NCBI GenBank assembly: GCA_014843695.1
Contig: CM026401.1
Span: forward strand, 53,467,320 to 53,531,319
DNA length: 64,000 bases
Direction of reading: 5' to 3'
DNA from: Archivesica marissinica
Lineage: Eukaryota; Mollusca; Bivalvia; Venerida; Vesicomyidae
In this document: piece by piece, positions 42,058 through 54,800 of the stretch
Layout: each line of letters starts with the position of its first letter
Numbering within the stretch: position 1 is the first letter of the stretch
Program-made: the position numbers and the translations under genes
Notes under the pieces: generated by a model
What the model was told of the DNA's origin: nothing
The model's input: the letters and a program-made list of their open reading frames with translations, nothing else
Databases searched by the model: none

Positions 42058-42168
42058 CACAGGTACAAGACACAAACAAATATTTGTTGGCCTATGGTCA
42101 TATATTAAGTAATGTTGCTTAATATATGACCATAGGCCAAAATAATTGTTGTGTGTCTTGTGCCTGTG
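42058..42168. mobile_element. Foldback MITE, paralog of 22544-22655
   Basis: The 8-bp duplication ttcccagg lies at 42050-42057 and 42169-42176. The central arms (42091-42112, 42115-42136) have one mismatch. Confidence 0.8.
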
Positions 42169-42429
42169 TTCCCAGGATATGTGGGACCGTTAAACCCCAA
42201 AAATAGACATAAAATGTGATAGTGGTCTAATGCTAACATAACAAATTATGAATGCATGTTATTACAGCGAGCACCGAATTGAGACTGGTTATCAAAATAT
42301 ATCGACGCCTGTTCCCAGGCTACTGAAAAGTGGCAAACGCGTACAAAACCACTAAACGCACATTTAAAGCACTAATATGCATGCAGACAACCTATGGCTT
42401 TTATACAATATAAACTGTATACAAGTATT

Positions 42430-42609
42430 GTGCTTTCAAAGTAAAGTGATAATACCGTTGGAATATTACACTACTGTATAGGTAAGGCAATATACGATAG
42501 CTTACAGGTACTGTGATTTATTGTTTAATAGGTTATACCTGACTTACCTATAATGCAATAGTGTGTCGAATGTTTGTTTACAACCGTTATTACTTTACTT
42601 TGAAAGCAC
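42430..42609. mobile_element. 180-bp foldback element, paralog of 22921-23100
   Basis: Same terminal inverted repeats gtgctttcaaagtaaag. Confidence 0.7.
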
Positions 42610-42678
42610 AGTATATATATTAATCATATTTTATTTACTATTTTACATATATAATACATATAGACTTAACATTCATTA

Positions 42679-42858
42679 CAGTCCAACCTGTGTTAGTGGT
42701 CACCTCCATTAAGCAGCCAACCTGTATTAAGCAGCCAGTGTCCAGATTCCCAATATGTTGTTTTATTATACATTTGACCTCTATTAAGCAGCCACCTGTG
42801 CTAAGCAGCCACTTTCTGTGATTCCCTTGGCTGGCTGCTTAAGACAGGTTTGACTGTA
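42679..42858. mobile_element. MITE with TA target site, paralog of 23169-23348
   Basis: Same inverted ends and internal ttaagcagcca repeats. Confidence 0.65.
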
Positions 42859-43504
42859 TATGATACAATGCAAAATGGGTTGGGCAACAAGTTCTAGCAA
42901 CATTAGTAAACTGCCCTCCCCAATATATATACATTGAATATATATACGCTGAAGTAACGTGCCTGTGACCATTATATTTCCATGTACCTAGAAATAAAAT
43001 ACTGTACATAGCAATGCAGACTACTTGATGTACACAAGTCAATTTTATTGCATGAAATAAATCGACTCCCTAGTGGAATTCGAGCACACAGCAAGTGGTC
43101 ATTTATTTGAAGTCAAATACCGTAACCATTCTGCCATGGCACGGATTCCCCGTCGCAAGATCATTGAATTCACGCAATATAATACATACTATTACGATAA
43201 ATAGAATATTAGGTTATAGTCTGGTAAATATAAATGTATTAGGCTTGGCTCCGAAATTCGCCTAATAAATGTATATTTAGTGTACACAGTTATTTTAGTC
43301 AATTGCGAAAACAAGTTCCTACGACTTTTAGTAATCACTCGAATCCATCGCAAGGACGCATTCGTAACGGCTACAGCTGGGCGCGAACTCTGGGCCTTTC
43401 GCACTGGAGCAAACGCGTTACCACGCTATCACGACTTCCATAAAATTAAACTACTTTTTACTTTGTTGATTGTTATCTGGCAGACTGATTATGATGTATG
43501 TAGT
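42859..43504. other. Noncoding with two SINE head fragments
   Basis: A family D-like head at 43058-43145 and a family A head at 43345-43440, both minus; paralogs of those in 23349-24054. Confidence 0.6.
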
Positions 43505-43700
43505 ATGTTCATTTCTCGGGGCTTAAAGTCGCACCAGGTCATACGTCGACTTTCCGGCTATTATTTGAGCAAGAATCCTCCGGGTGCCATCCGAGCAGCA
43601 TTGCAGGCACGGACGGGCATCGACCTACCTCAAGCAATCAGGATAGCTTCCTCACATGACAGAACTCGACACCCCTCGCTTTCCTCGACCGTAAGCTCAA
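43505..43700 (-). mobile_element. SINE family D, paralog of 24055-24262
   Basis: Has cgggtgccatccgagcagca in the body; the head is again missing. Confidence 0.75.
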
Positions 43701-43903
43701 TTCTCTATCTTGACAAAAATGAAGAAAATACTGAATTACCGATCCAATAACGAGTCCCTTTTATCTGATATTTTCCAGTGGCGAATGGAATAACGGTTAA
43801 AAATGACCACAACTTCTGTCATATCTGGTATTGTCATGATTCTTGGAACGTATCTATTGTTGTGGCTATGTGAACACAGTGTTATACTGAGTTAAGTTAG
43901 TAT

Positions 43904-45622
43904 TCACACGACATAATAAACTACCACGTTACCCCCCGTCATCCCCACAAATAATCTGTTCGTGCTGTTGCAATAGGCAAGACATTGTGGCAGACCTTCA
44001 GAGTTCTTGACTAGACGTTTATTTGTTTTATCCTTATTTATCTCGCTGTCAACAGAAACGGTATATATGATACCATATTGTGCATCACAGTAATACAAAA
44101 CTCCGGTGTTGTCAGTTGCCATGCCGAGAACTCCAGGTATCCAGTGGGTATATATGTCCGCATTACCGCTGCAACCATCATCTGTAGAAAACTCTTTGAT
44201 ATACGTATTTCTTGCGTCGGACATGTATATCATTGTTTTGTCTTTGTTTAATGCCACGTACCTAGGTTCAACTGCATCCACGTTGAGCGAAAACATCACA
44301 TTCCCGCTAGAATCGTACTTTTCCAACTTTGCCGGATCCATCATGCTCACAATTATTTTCTCATCTACCGTTGTAACGCCATAGCATTTCCCACTAACAG
44401 GTATCTGCTTTTCCTTCAATATTTCCAGACATTTGTTTTCGTTTACAGTCACAAAGGTCAGAGTTTTCACTTCCGGGAGAGTAACGACAATCTGCGTATC
44501 GTTGATGACAGCAGCATCCCACGGGGCTGATTCAAACATAATCTCGGAAACAATACGATCTTCTTCTACATTTATCATTTTCACCGATTTATTTGCGTTG
44601 TCAACTGCGACAAGATGATCCCTCGACCAGAGTACCAACCCACTAATAAGACATTTACCATTGTTTTCAGATGTTGTGTTCAAAATTTCCAACTGCTTAT
44701 GAGACTTAGCGACATCAGCATTGACTATGTTACCAAAGCTAGCTGCTGTCTTAAGATTTACCACTGTTTGCGCTGGCTGAAAGGCATACCTTGTTAATTT
44801 GTTATTACATCTGATCTTTCTAAGATCAGCATGCTGTGATATCAGTTGTATTTCAGCCCTTTTCAGCGCTGAGAATAACTGGCACTTGTTTGATTTCATT
44901 TTGCTTTCCAAATATAGCTCCATTGCGTTAGTGTCCAATTTTGCGACTTGACATTGTATTTTATAGGATGTAATTCTCTTCAGGTCATCTTTACTCATAG
45001 TGTACAACTTCTCGTCTAGTGCACGTTCAATTTGATCTAGACGGTCGTTGACAGCTTTTCTCAGCTCACATTTACCTGTGTAGGCTAGTTCGTGATTCAG
45101 TTCAATCGCATTCAGACTAAGTTCAACTTGTTCTTGGGTATTATCTGCATCGCAAACTAACTTTTTCATTTTACGCTTAACATTGCTGTATTCCTGTTCT
45201 ATGTCAACATAATTCAACACATCTGATATGATCTTAACATCTTTACAGTCAACATGTCTTTTAGACTTGCAAACAGAGCAACATATATCTCCATGAGAAG
45301 TACAATAGTAATCTATCGGCTGGTCAGCGTGTATCATACACATTTCAGGCATACATGTATCACTTTTTAGAGCGCTTTCTGGCCGTTGATTCGGCATATG
45401 CTCCTTTTGTTGAACAGTGTGTCCCTTTGTTGCTGTTACACGACGGTGTGCGCGATGACAATCTTTACATAGATATTCATGACACTCTATACAATATCCT
45501 TCAGCTGGCAAATGTTCCTCCTCTGTCTGACATGGGTCACAGAATAGTTCCAAGTTTTCATCTGAATTTCCACTCTCCTTTAAGTTAGCACATTTACTCT
45601 GATTGTCCTCAGTAGTCTCCAT
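43904..45622 (-). CDS. TRIM-like two-B-box protein without RING (copy 2), 572 aa
   Basis: Single-exon paralog of 24450-26162 with the same start (METTEDNQSKCANLK) and end (GNVVVYYVV). B-box ligands are unchanged (C28 to H68; C95 to H123, with C126). By eye, residues 1-110 differ at about 4 positions and the propeller half from ~330 at a modest number, while residues ~111-325 (end of B-box 2 and coiled coil) match at only ~60%. Two extra residues come from small indels. It is intact, so both copies may be expressed. Its function is inferred only from architecture: zinc-binding B-boxes, coiled-coil oligomerisation, and a propeller for target binding. Confidence 0.9.
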   Translation of the reverse strand: METTEDNQSKCANLKESGNSDENLELFCDPCQTEEEHLPAEGYCIECHEYLCKDCHRAHRRVTATKGHTVQQKEHMPNQRPESALKSDTCMPEMCMIHADQPIDYYCTSHGDICCSVCKSKRHVDCKDVKIISDVLNYVDIEQEYSNVKRKMKKLVCDADNTQEQVELSLNAIELNHELAYTGKCELRKAVNDRLDQIERALDEKLYTMSKDDLKRITSYKIQCQVAKLDTNAMELYLESKMKSNKCQLFSALKRAEIQLISQHADLRKIRCNNKLTRYAFQPAQTVVNLKTAASFGNIVNADVAKSHKQLEILNTTSENNGKCLISGLVLWSRDHLVAVDNANKSVKMINVEEDRIVSEIMFESAPWDAAVINDTQIVVTLPEVKTLTFVTVNENKCLEILKEKQIPVSGKCYGVTTVDEKIIVSMMDPAKLEKYDSSGNVMFSLNVDAVEPRYVALNKDKTMIYMSDARNTYIKEFSTDDGCSGNADIYTHWIPGVLGMATDNTGVLYYCDAQYGIIYTVSVDSEINKDKTNKRLVKNSEGLPQCLAYCNSTNRLFVGMTGGNVVVYYVV

Positions 45623-45841
45623 GATTGTTTGTTCATTTACTAATACTGTTATATATCTCTTATTTCATTCGTCTCCTCGCATATTCTTACAATACCATAC
45701 ACGTTTATATCGTTAAACTACCCACGCGACACATATTGATTATATGTGTGCAGTTTGTTTTCCGTGTTATCTTGCCTACGTAAACAGTAATAAACTGCGT
45801 CGTCATAGTTTTATCACTAAATCAGATACCGCTCTAATGTT
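45623..45841. other. 5' flank of B-box gene copy 2
   Basis: Closely follows 26163-26377; no certain promoter motif is seen. Confidence 0.4.
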
Positions 45842-46546
45842 TTAAAGCAGCATTACATCATATGAAATAAGATATTTGAAAAATTAAAATTTTACGTATG
45901 GGTAGCAATGCTGCTACACATTCTAACATTATACTTTGTATGCTTATGTTCATTTGGTAAACAGTGTTTTTTTTGCGATAAACAAACTCGAAACCGAAAG
46001 TAGGACTTTCCGAGTCGATCGGTCACGCACTTGTTTACAACCGGAATGCATAGTCCCCATTTGTCCCACGTTAGTTTAAACATATTTTATTTCAAACAAT
46101 GTAACATATATACATATAGCAATTACATTACAATATAATATTTTATGTTTTGAAAAAGGATTAGATCCGAAAGCTAGATTAGCTTATAAAGTTCTTCTAC
46201 TTCCATGTCCCACGTTGTCTTTTTAATTAAATTACTTGATATGTTGATTCATACCTCTGTTAGCTAAGTCTTTTAGGGACATTTCTACATCCCCGCGAGG
46301 GGTTCGACATTAGAGGAAGATAGATAGATAGTCTTTCATGTTCAAAATATATACGTTGTTTTCTACGCATGCGCGCTGTGCGTGGTTACATTTCGTGTGT
46401 TGATAAACAAATTCGCGTATACGACGGTTTAAATTTATTGGAATTTTATCTTTTCTGAGCGACTATTTCGATTTTTGTAAACACACACATATTAGTATTT
46501 ATATTTTACCCAAAACATTCTTTATTACGATGTAATGCTGCTTTAA
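45842..46546 (+). mobile_element. TTAA-flanked MITE-like element (T2)
   Basis: TTAA at both ends (45842 and 46543), with agcagcattacatc and gatgtaatgctgct. It is the paralog of T1 with a nearly absent GATA tract. Confidence 0.85.
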
Positions 46547-46770
46547 ATGTACACAATTCGTACGCTATATTACACATTAGGCCTACACTCAGCTTGTCAC
46601 ATTACGGTTAGCTATTAGTTTGCACAGTGCAGCGTATTGTTAATGTAGATTGACCTAATCCATTATAGAGGTCACTCAATCATAATAGAGGTCACTCGAT
46701 CATTATAGAGGTCACACGAATATTCGAAAGTCATAATATATATGTACTCCTGTACTGACTCTCTATAATT

Positions 46771-47470
46771 TGGTGCTTGTAGCCTAATCTATGACCGGGC
46801 TTAGCATGCAAATAATAGTATACATCAAACATCTACGAATGAGAGATGCGAGCCAGTATAGAGTGACTCCAATACTGACCATATGCTCCTGTACTGACCC
46901 TATACATTTTGGTGCTTGTAGCCTAATCTATGACCGGGCTGAGCATGCAAATAATATTATACATCGTGATGCGAGCCAGTATAGAGTGACTCCAATACTG
47001 AACCTATGCTCCTGTACTGACCCTATACATTTTGGTGCTTGTAGCATAATCTATGGCCGGGCTGAGCATGCAAATAATATTATACATCAAACATATTCAT
47101 ACATTTAGAAATATGAGATGTGAGACAGTATATAGTGGCTCCTGTACTGACACTATACATGTTGGTGCTTGTAGCCTAATCGATGGCCGGGCTGAGCATG
47201 CAAATAATATTATACATCAAACATCTACGAATGTGAGATGCGAGTCAGTATAGAGTGACTCCAATACTGACCCTATGCTCCTGTACTGACCCTATACATT
47301 TTGGTGCTTGTAGCATAATCTATGGCCGGGCTGAACATGCAAATAATATTACACATCAAACATATTCACACATCAACGAATATGAGATGTGGGACAGTAT
47401 AGAGTGACTCCTGTACTGAACATATGCATGTTGGTGCGTGTAGCCTAATCTATGGCCAGGACTGAGCATT
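46771..47470. repeat. ~130-bp tandem repeat, 5-6 units
   Basis: Units start ggtgcttgtagcctaatct. Some are shortened near catcgtgatgcgagccag. Paralog of 27761-28160. Confidence 0.9.
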
Positions 47471-47587
47471 CAACTCGTATTATTAACGCATACAACTTAC
47501 AACTTAATCACCTTAGTTTATAATATATGAGTGTTAACTAAACATCTCGCCCACATGGTTCGCCGGAGGCGATGTTAAATAAGCTCA

Positions 47588-47710
<123 letters not shown>

Positions 47711-47737
47711 CATAGTTTATTGTTGAAAACGAGTAGC

Positions 47738-48368
47738 TACTACGCTCTACTACAACATTATTTCGGCCTACCGCCTGGAAGTACGATTAGGCTCTACTAC
47801 AACATTAGTTCGGCCTACCGCCTGGAAGTACGATTTCGCTCTACTACAACATTATTTCGGTCTACCACATGGAAGTACGATTACGCTCTACTACAACATT
47901 AGTTCGGCCTACCGCCCGGAAGTACGATTTCGCTCTACTACAACATTATTTCGGCCTACCGCCTGGAAGTACGATTTCGCTCTACTACAACATTATTTCG
48001 GCCTACCGCCTGGAAGTACGAGTTCGCTCTACTACAACATTAGTTCGGACTACCGCATGGAAGTACGATTTCGCTCTACTACAACATTATTTCGGACTAC
48101 CGCATGGAAGTACGATTTCGCTCTACTACAACATTATTTCGGCCTACCACATGGAAGTACGATTTCGCTCTACTACAACATTATTTCGGCCTACCACATG
48201 GAAGTACGATTTTGCTCTACTACAACATTATTTCGGCCTACCACATGGAAGTACGATTACGCTCTACTACAACATTAGTTCGGCCTACCGCCTGGAAGTA
48301 CGATTACGCTCTACTACAACATTATTTCGGCCTACCGCATGGAAGTACGATTACGCTCTACTACACAT
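47738..48368. repeat. 47-bp minisatellite, about 13 units
   Basis: Same unit as 29546-29950, with more variants (gattacgctc or gatttcgctc; ccgcatgg, ccgcctgg or ccacatgg). Confidence 0.95.
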
Positions 48369-48454
48369 CGTTCTGAAGATTTAAACGATCATATATCTTT
48401 GCTCACTTCAACAAAACGTTACAACAGAATGAAAACGAATATCAATAATACCAC

Positions 48455-48775
48455 AGGCGTTTGAAGTATCGACAAAAACAAAAAGTGTGTAAGACAATGC
48501 AACCAATGCAACCATTCTGAATGAGCAGCTCTCCTTTATCGACAAAAACAAAGAAATGTGTAAGACAGTGTAAGACGATGCAACCATTCTGAATGAGCAG
48601 CTCTCCTTTATCGACAAATACAAAGAAATTTGTAAGACAGTGTAAGACAATGCAACCATTCTGAATGAGCAGCTCTCCTTTATCGACAAAAACAAAGAAA
48701 TGTGTAAGACAGTGTAAGACAATGCAACCATTCTGAATGAGCAGCTCTCCTTTATCGACAAAAACAAAGAAATGA
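48455..48775. repeat. 72-bp minisatellite, about 4.5 units
   Basis: Paralog of 30030-30400. It ends abruptly in a SINE-E head because the SINE body is deleted. Confidence 0.95.
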
Positions 48776-48842
48776 CGGGGAATCGAACCTGCGATCCCCG
48801 GATTACCAGTCTAGCGTGTTACCACTGGACTACATACCCGTC
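48776..48842 (-). mobile_element. SINE family E, tRNA-like head only
   Basis: The sequence gacggggaatcgaacctgcg to ggactacatacccgtctg is the head of 30404-30668; body and tail are lost. Confidence 0.8.
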
Positions 48843-48871
48843 TGTTTGCTGCTATGTTTTCAACACGACTG

Positions 48872-51800
48872 AAGATGCCAATACTATCCCTGACATGGGA
48901 CCGAGATCCATCAGTGAACAACAACACTATCCCTGACATGGGGACCGAGAGCCATCAGTGAACAACAATACTATCCCTGACATGGGATCGAGATCCACCA
49001 GTGAACAACAATACTATCCCTGACATGGGACCGAGATCCACCAGTGAACAACAATACTATCCCTGACATGGGACCGAGAGCCATCAGTGAACAACAATAC
49101 TATCCCTGACATGGGACCGAGAGCCATCAGTGAACAACAATACTATCCCTGACATGGGACCGAGATCCATCAGTGAACAACAATACTATCCCTGACATGG
49201 GACCGAGAGCCATCAGTGAACAACAATGCTATCCCTGACATGGGACCGAGATCCATCAGTGAACAACAATACTATCCCTGACATGGGACTGAGAGCCATC
49301 AGTGAACAACAATACTATCCCTGAAATGGGACCGAGAGCCACCAGTGAACAACAATACTATCCCTGAAATGGGACCGAGATCCATCAGTGAACAACAATA
49401 CTCTCCCTGACATGGGACCGAGATCCATCAGTGAACAACAATACTATCCCTGGGACCGAGAGCCATCAGTGAACAACAACACTCTCCCTGACATGGGACC
49501 GAGAGCCACAAGTGAACAATAATACTATCCCTTACATGGGACCGAGAGCCATCAGTGAACAACAATACTATCCCTGACATGGGACCGAGAGCCATCAGTG
49601 AACAACAATACTATCCCTGGGACCGAGAGCCATCAGTGAACAACAATACTATCCCTGGGACCGAGAGCCATCAGTGAACAACAATACTATCCCTGACATG
49701 GGACCGAGAGCCATCAGTGAACAACAATACTATCCCTGGGACCGAGAGCCATCAGTGAACAACAATACTCTCCCTGACATGGGACCGAGAGCCATCAGTG
49801 AACAACAACACTATCCCTGACATGGGACCGAGAGCCATCAGTGAACAACAATACTATCCCTGACATGGGACCGAGAGCCATCAGTGAACAACAATACTAT
49901 CCCTGACATGGGACCGAGAGCCATCAGTGAACAACAATACTATCCCTGACATGGGACCGAGAGCCATCAGTGAACAACAATACTATCCCTGACATGGGAC
50001 CGAGAGCCACCAGTGAACAACAATACTATCCCTGACATGGGACCGAGACCCATCAGTGAACAACAATACTATCCCTGGGACCGAGAGCCATGAGTGAACA
50101 ACAATACTCTCCCTGACATGGGACCGAGAGCCATCAGTGAACAACAACACTATCCCTGACATGGGACCGAGAGCCATCAGTGAACAACAACACTATCCCT
50201 GACATGGGACCGAGATCCATCAGTGAACAACAATACTATCCCTGACATGGGACCGAGCGCCATCAGTGAACAACAATACTATCCCTGACATGGGACCGAG
50301 AGCCACCAGTGAACAACAATACTCTCCCTGACATGGGACCGAGAGCCATCAGTGAACAACAACACTATCCCTGACATGGGACCGAGATCCATCAGTGAAC
50401 AACAATACTATCTCTGACATGGGACCGAGATCCATCTGTGAACAATAATACTATCACTGGGACCGAGAGCCATCAGTGAACAACAATACTATCACTGACA
50501 TGGGACCGAGATCCATCAGTGAACAACAATACTATCCCTGACATGGGATCGAGATCCATCTGTGAACAACAACACTATCCCTGACATGGGACCGAGAGCC
50601 ATCAGTGAACAACAATACTATCACTAGGACCGAGATCCATCAATGAACAACAATACTCTCCCTGACATGGGAACGAGAGCCATCAGTGAACAAATATACT
50701 ATCCCTGACATGGGACCGAGATCCATCAGTGAACAACAACACTATCCCTGGGACCGAGAGCCATCAGTGAACAACAACATTATCCCTGGGAACGAGAGCC
50801 ATCAGTGAACAACAACACTATCCCTGGGACCGAGAGCCATCAGTGAACAACAACACTATCCCTGACATGGGACCGAGATCCATCAGTGAACAACAATACT
50901 ATCCCTGACATGGGACCGAGCGCCATCAGTGAACAACAATACTATCCCTGACATGGGACCGAGAGCCACCAGTGAACAACAATACTATCCCTGACATGGG
51001 ACCGAGATCCATCAGTGAACAACAATACTATCCCTGGGACCGAGAGCCATCAGTGAACAACAATACTCTCCCTGACAGGGGACCGAGAGCCATCAGTGAA
51101 CAACAACACTATCCCTGGGACCGAGAGCCATCAGTGAACAACAATACTATCCCTGACATGGGACCGAGATCCATCAGTGAACAACAATACTATCCCTGAC
51201 ATGGGACCGAGAGCCATCAGTGAACAACAATACTATCCCTGACATGGGACCGAGAGCCACCAGTGAACAACAATACTATCCCTGACATGGGACCGAGATC
51301 CATCAGTGAACAACAATACTATCCCTGACATGGGACCGAGAGCCATCAGTGAACAACAATACTATACCTGGGACCGAGAGCCATCAGTGAAAAACAACAC
51401 TATCCCTGACATGGGACCGAGAGCCACCAGTGAACAACAATACTCTCCCTGACATGGGACCGAGAGCCATCAGTGAACAACAACACTATCCCTGACATGG
51501 GACCGAGATCCATCAGTGAACAACAATACTATCTCTGACATGGGACCGAGATCCATCTGTGAACAATAATACTATCACTGGGACCGAGATCCATCAGTGA
51601 ACAACAATACTATCACTGACATGGGACCGAGATCCATCAGTGAACAACAATACTATCCCTGACATGGGATCGAGATCCATCAGTGAACAACAATACTATC
51701 CCTGACATGGGACCGAGATCCATCAGTGAACAACAATACTATCCCTGACATGGGATCGAGATCCATCAGTGAACAACAATACTATCACTAGGACCGAGAT

Positions 51801-54800
51801 CCATCAATGAACAACAATACTCTCCCTGACATGGGAACGAGAGCCATCAGTGAACAAAAATACTATCCCTGACATGGGACCGAGATCCATCAGTGAACAA
51901 CAACACTATCCCTGGGACCGAGAGCCATCAGTGAACAACAACACTATCCCTGACATGGGACCGAGATCCATCAGTGAACAACAATACTATCCCTGACATG
52001 GGACCGAGCGCCATCAGTGAACAACAATACTATCCCTGACATGGGACCGAGAGCCACCAGTGAACAACAATACTATCCCTGACATGGGACCGAGATCCAT
52101 CAGTGAACAACAATACTATCCCTGGGACCGAGAGCCATCAGTGAACAACAATACTCTCCCTGACATTGGACCGAGAGCCATCAGTGAACAACAACACTAT
52201 CCCTGACATGGGACCGAGATCCATCAGTGAACAACAATACTATCCCTGACATGGGACTGAGAGCCATCAGTGAACAACAATACTATCCCTGAAATGGGAC
52301 CGAGAGCCACCAGTGAACAACAATACTATCCCTGAAATGGGACCGAGATCCATCAGTGAACAACAATACTCTCCCTGACATGGGACCGAGAGCCATCAGT
52401 GAACAACAATACTATCCCTGGGACCGAGAGCCATCAGTGAACAACAACACTCTCCCTGACATGGGACCGAGAGCCACAAGTGAACAACAATACTATCCCT
52501 TACATGGGACCGAGAGCCATCAGTGAACAACAATACTATCCCTGACATGGGACCGAGAGCCATCAGTGAACACAAATACTATCCCTGGGACCGCGAGCCA
52601 TCAGTAAACAACAATACTATCCCTGGGACCGAGAGCCATCAGTGAACAACACTACTCTCCCTGACATGGGACCGAGAGCCATCAGTGAACAACAATACTA
52701 TCCCTGGGACCGAGAGCCATCAGTGAACAACAATACTCTCCCTGACATGGGACCGAGAGCCATCAGTGAACAACAACACTATCCCTGACATGGGACCGAG
52801 ATCCATCAGTGAACAACAATACTATCCCTGACATGGGACCGAGAGCCATCAGTGAACAACAATACTATCCCTGGGACCGAGAGCCATCAGTGAACAACAA
52901 TACTATCCCTGACATGGGACCGAGAGCCATCAGTGAACAACAATACTATCCCTGACATGGGACCGAGAGCCATCAGTGAACAACAATACTATCCCTGACA
53001 TGGGACCGAGAGCCATCAGTGAACAACAATACTATCCCTGGGACCGAGAGCCATCAGTGAACAACAATACTCTCCCTGACATGGGACCGAGAGCCATCAG
53101 TGAACAACAACACTATCCCTGACATGGGACCGAGAGCCATCAGTGAACAACAACACTATCCCTGACATGGGACCGAGATCCATCAGTGAACAACAATACT
53201 ATCCCTGACATGGGACCGAGAGCCATCAGTGAACAACAATACTATCCCTGACATGGGACCGAGAGCCACCAGTGAACAACAATACTCTCCCTGACATGGG
53301 ACCGAGAGCCATCAGTGAACAACAACACTATCCCTGACATGGGACCGAGATCCATCAGTGAACAACAATACTATCTCTGACATGGGACCGAGATCCATCT
53401 GTGAACAATAATACTATCACTGGGACCGAGAGCCATCAGTGAACAACAATACTATCACTGACATGGGACCGAGATCCATCAGTGAACAACAATACTATCC
53501 CTGACATGGGATCGAGATCCATCAGTGAACAACAATACTATCCCTGACATGGGACCGAGAGCCATCAGTGAACAACAATACTATCACTAGGACCGAGATC
53601 CATCAGTGAACAACAATACTCTCCCTGACATGGGAACGAGAGCCATCAGTGAACAAAATACTATCCCTGACATGGGACCGAGATCCATCAGTGAACAACA
53701 ACACTATCCCTGGGACCGAGAGCCATCAGTGAACAACAACACTATCCCTGGGACCGAGAGCCATCAGTGAACAACACACTATCCCTGGGACCGAGAGCCA
53801 TCAGTGAACAACAACACTATCCCTGACATGGGACCGAGATCCATCAGTGAACAACAATACTATCCCTGACATGGGACCGAGAGCCATCAGTGAACAACAA
53901 TACTATCCCTGACATGGGACCGAGAGCCACAGTGAACAACAATACTATCCCTGACATGGGACCGAGATCCATCAGTGAACAACAATACTATCCCTGGGAC
54001 CGAGAGCCATCAGTGAACAACAATACTCCCTGACAGGGGACCGAGAGCCATCAGTGAACAACAACACTATCCCTGACATGGGACCGAGAGCCATCAGTGA
54101 ACAACAATACTATCCCTGACATGGGACCGAGATCCATCAGTGAACAACAATACTATCCCTGACATGGGACCGAGAGCCATCAGTGAACAACAATACTATC
54201 CCTGACATGGGACCGAGAGCCATCAGTGAACAACAATACTATCCCTGACATGGGACCGAGATCCATCAGTGAACAACAATACTATCCCTGACATGGGACC
54301 GAGAGCCATCAGTGAACAACAATACTATACCTGGGACCGAGAGCCATCAGTGAAAAACAACACTATCCCTGACATGGGACCGAGAGCCACCAGTGAACAA
54401 CAATACTCTCCCTGACATGGGACCGAGAGCCATCAGTGAACAACAACACTATCCCTGACATGGGACCGAGATCCATCAGTGAACAACAATACTATCCCTG
54501 ACATGGGATCGAGATCCATCAGTGAACAACAATACTATCACTAGGACCGAGATCCATCAATGAACAACAATACTCTCCCTGACATGGGAACGAGAGCCAT
54601 CAGTGAACAACAACACTATCCCTGGGACCGAGAGCCATCAGTGAACAACAACACTATCCCTGACATGGGACCGAGATCCATCAGTGAACAACAATACTAT
54701 CCCTGACATGGGACCGAGCGCCATCAGTGAACAACAATACTATCCCTGACATGGGACCGAGAGCCACCAGTGAACAACAATACTATCCCTGACATGGGAC

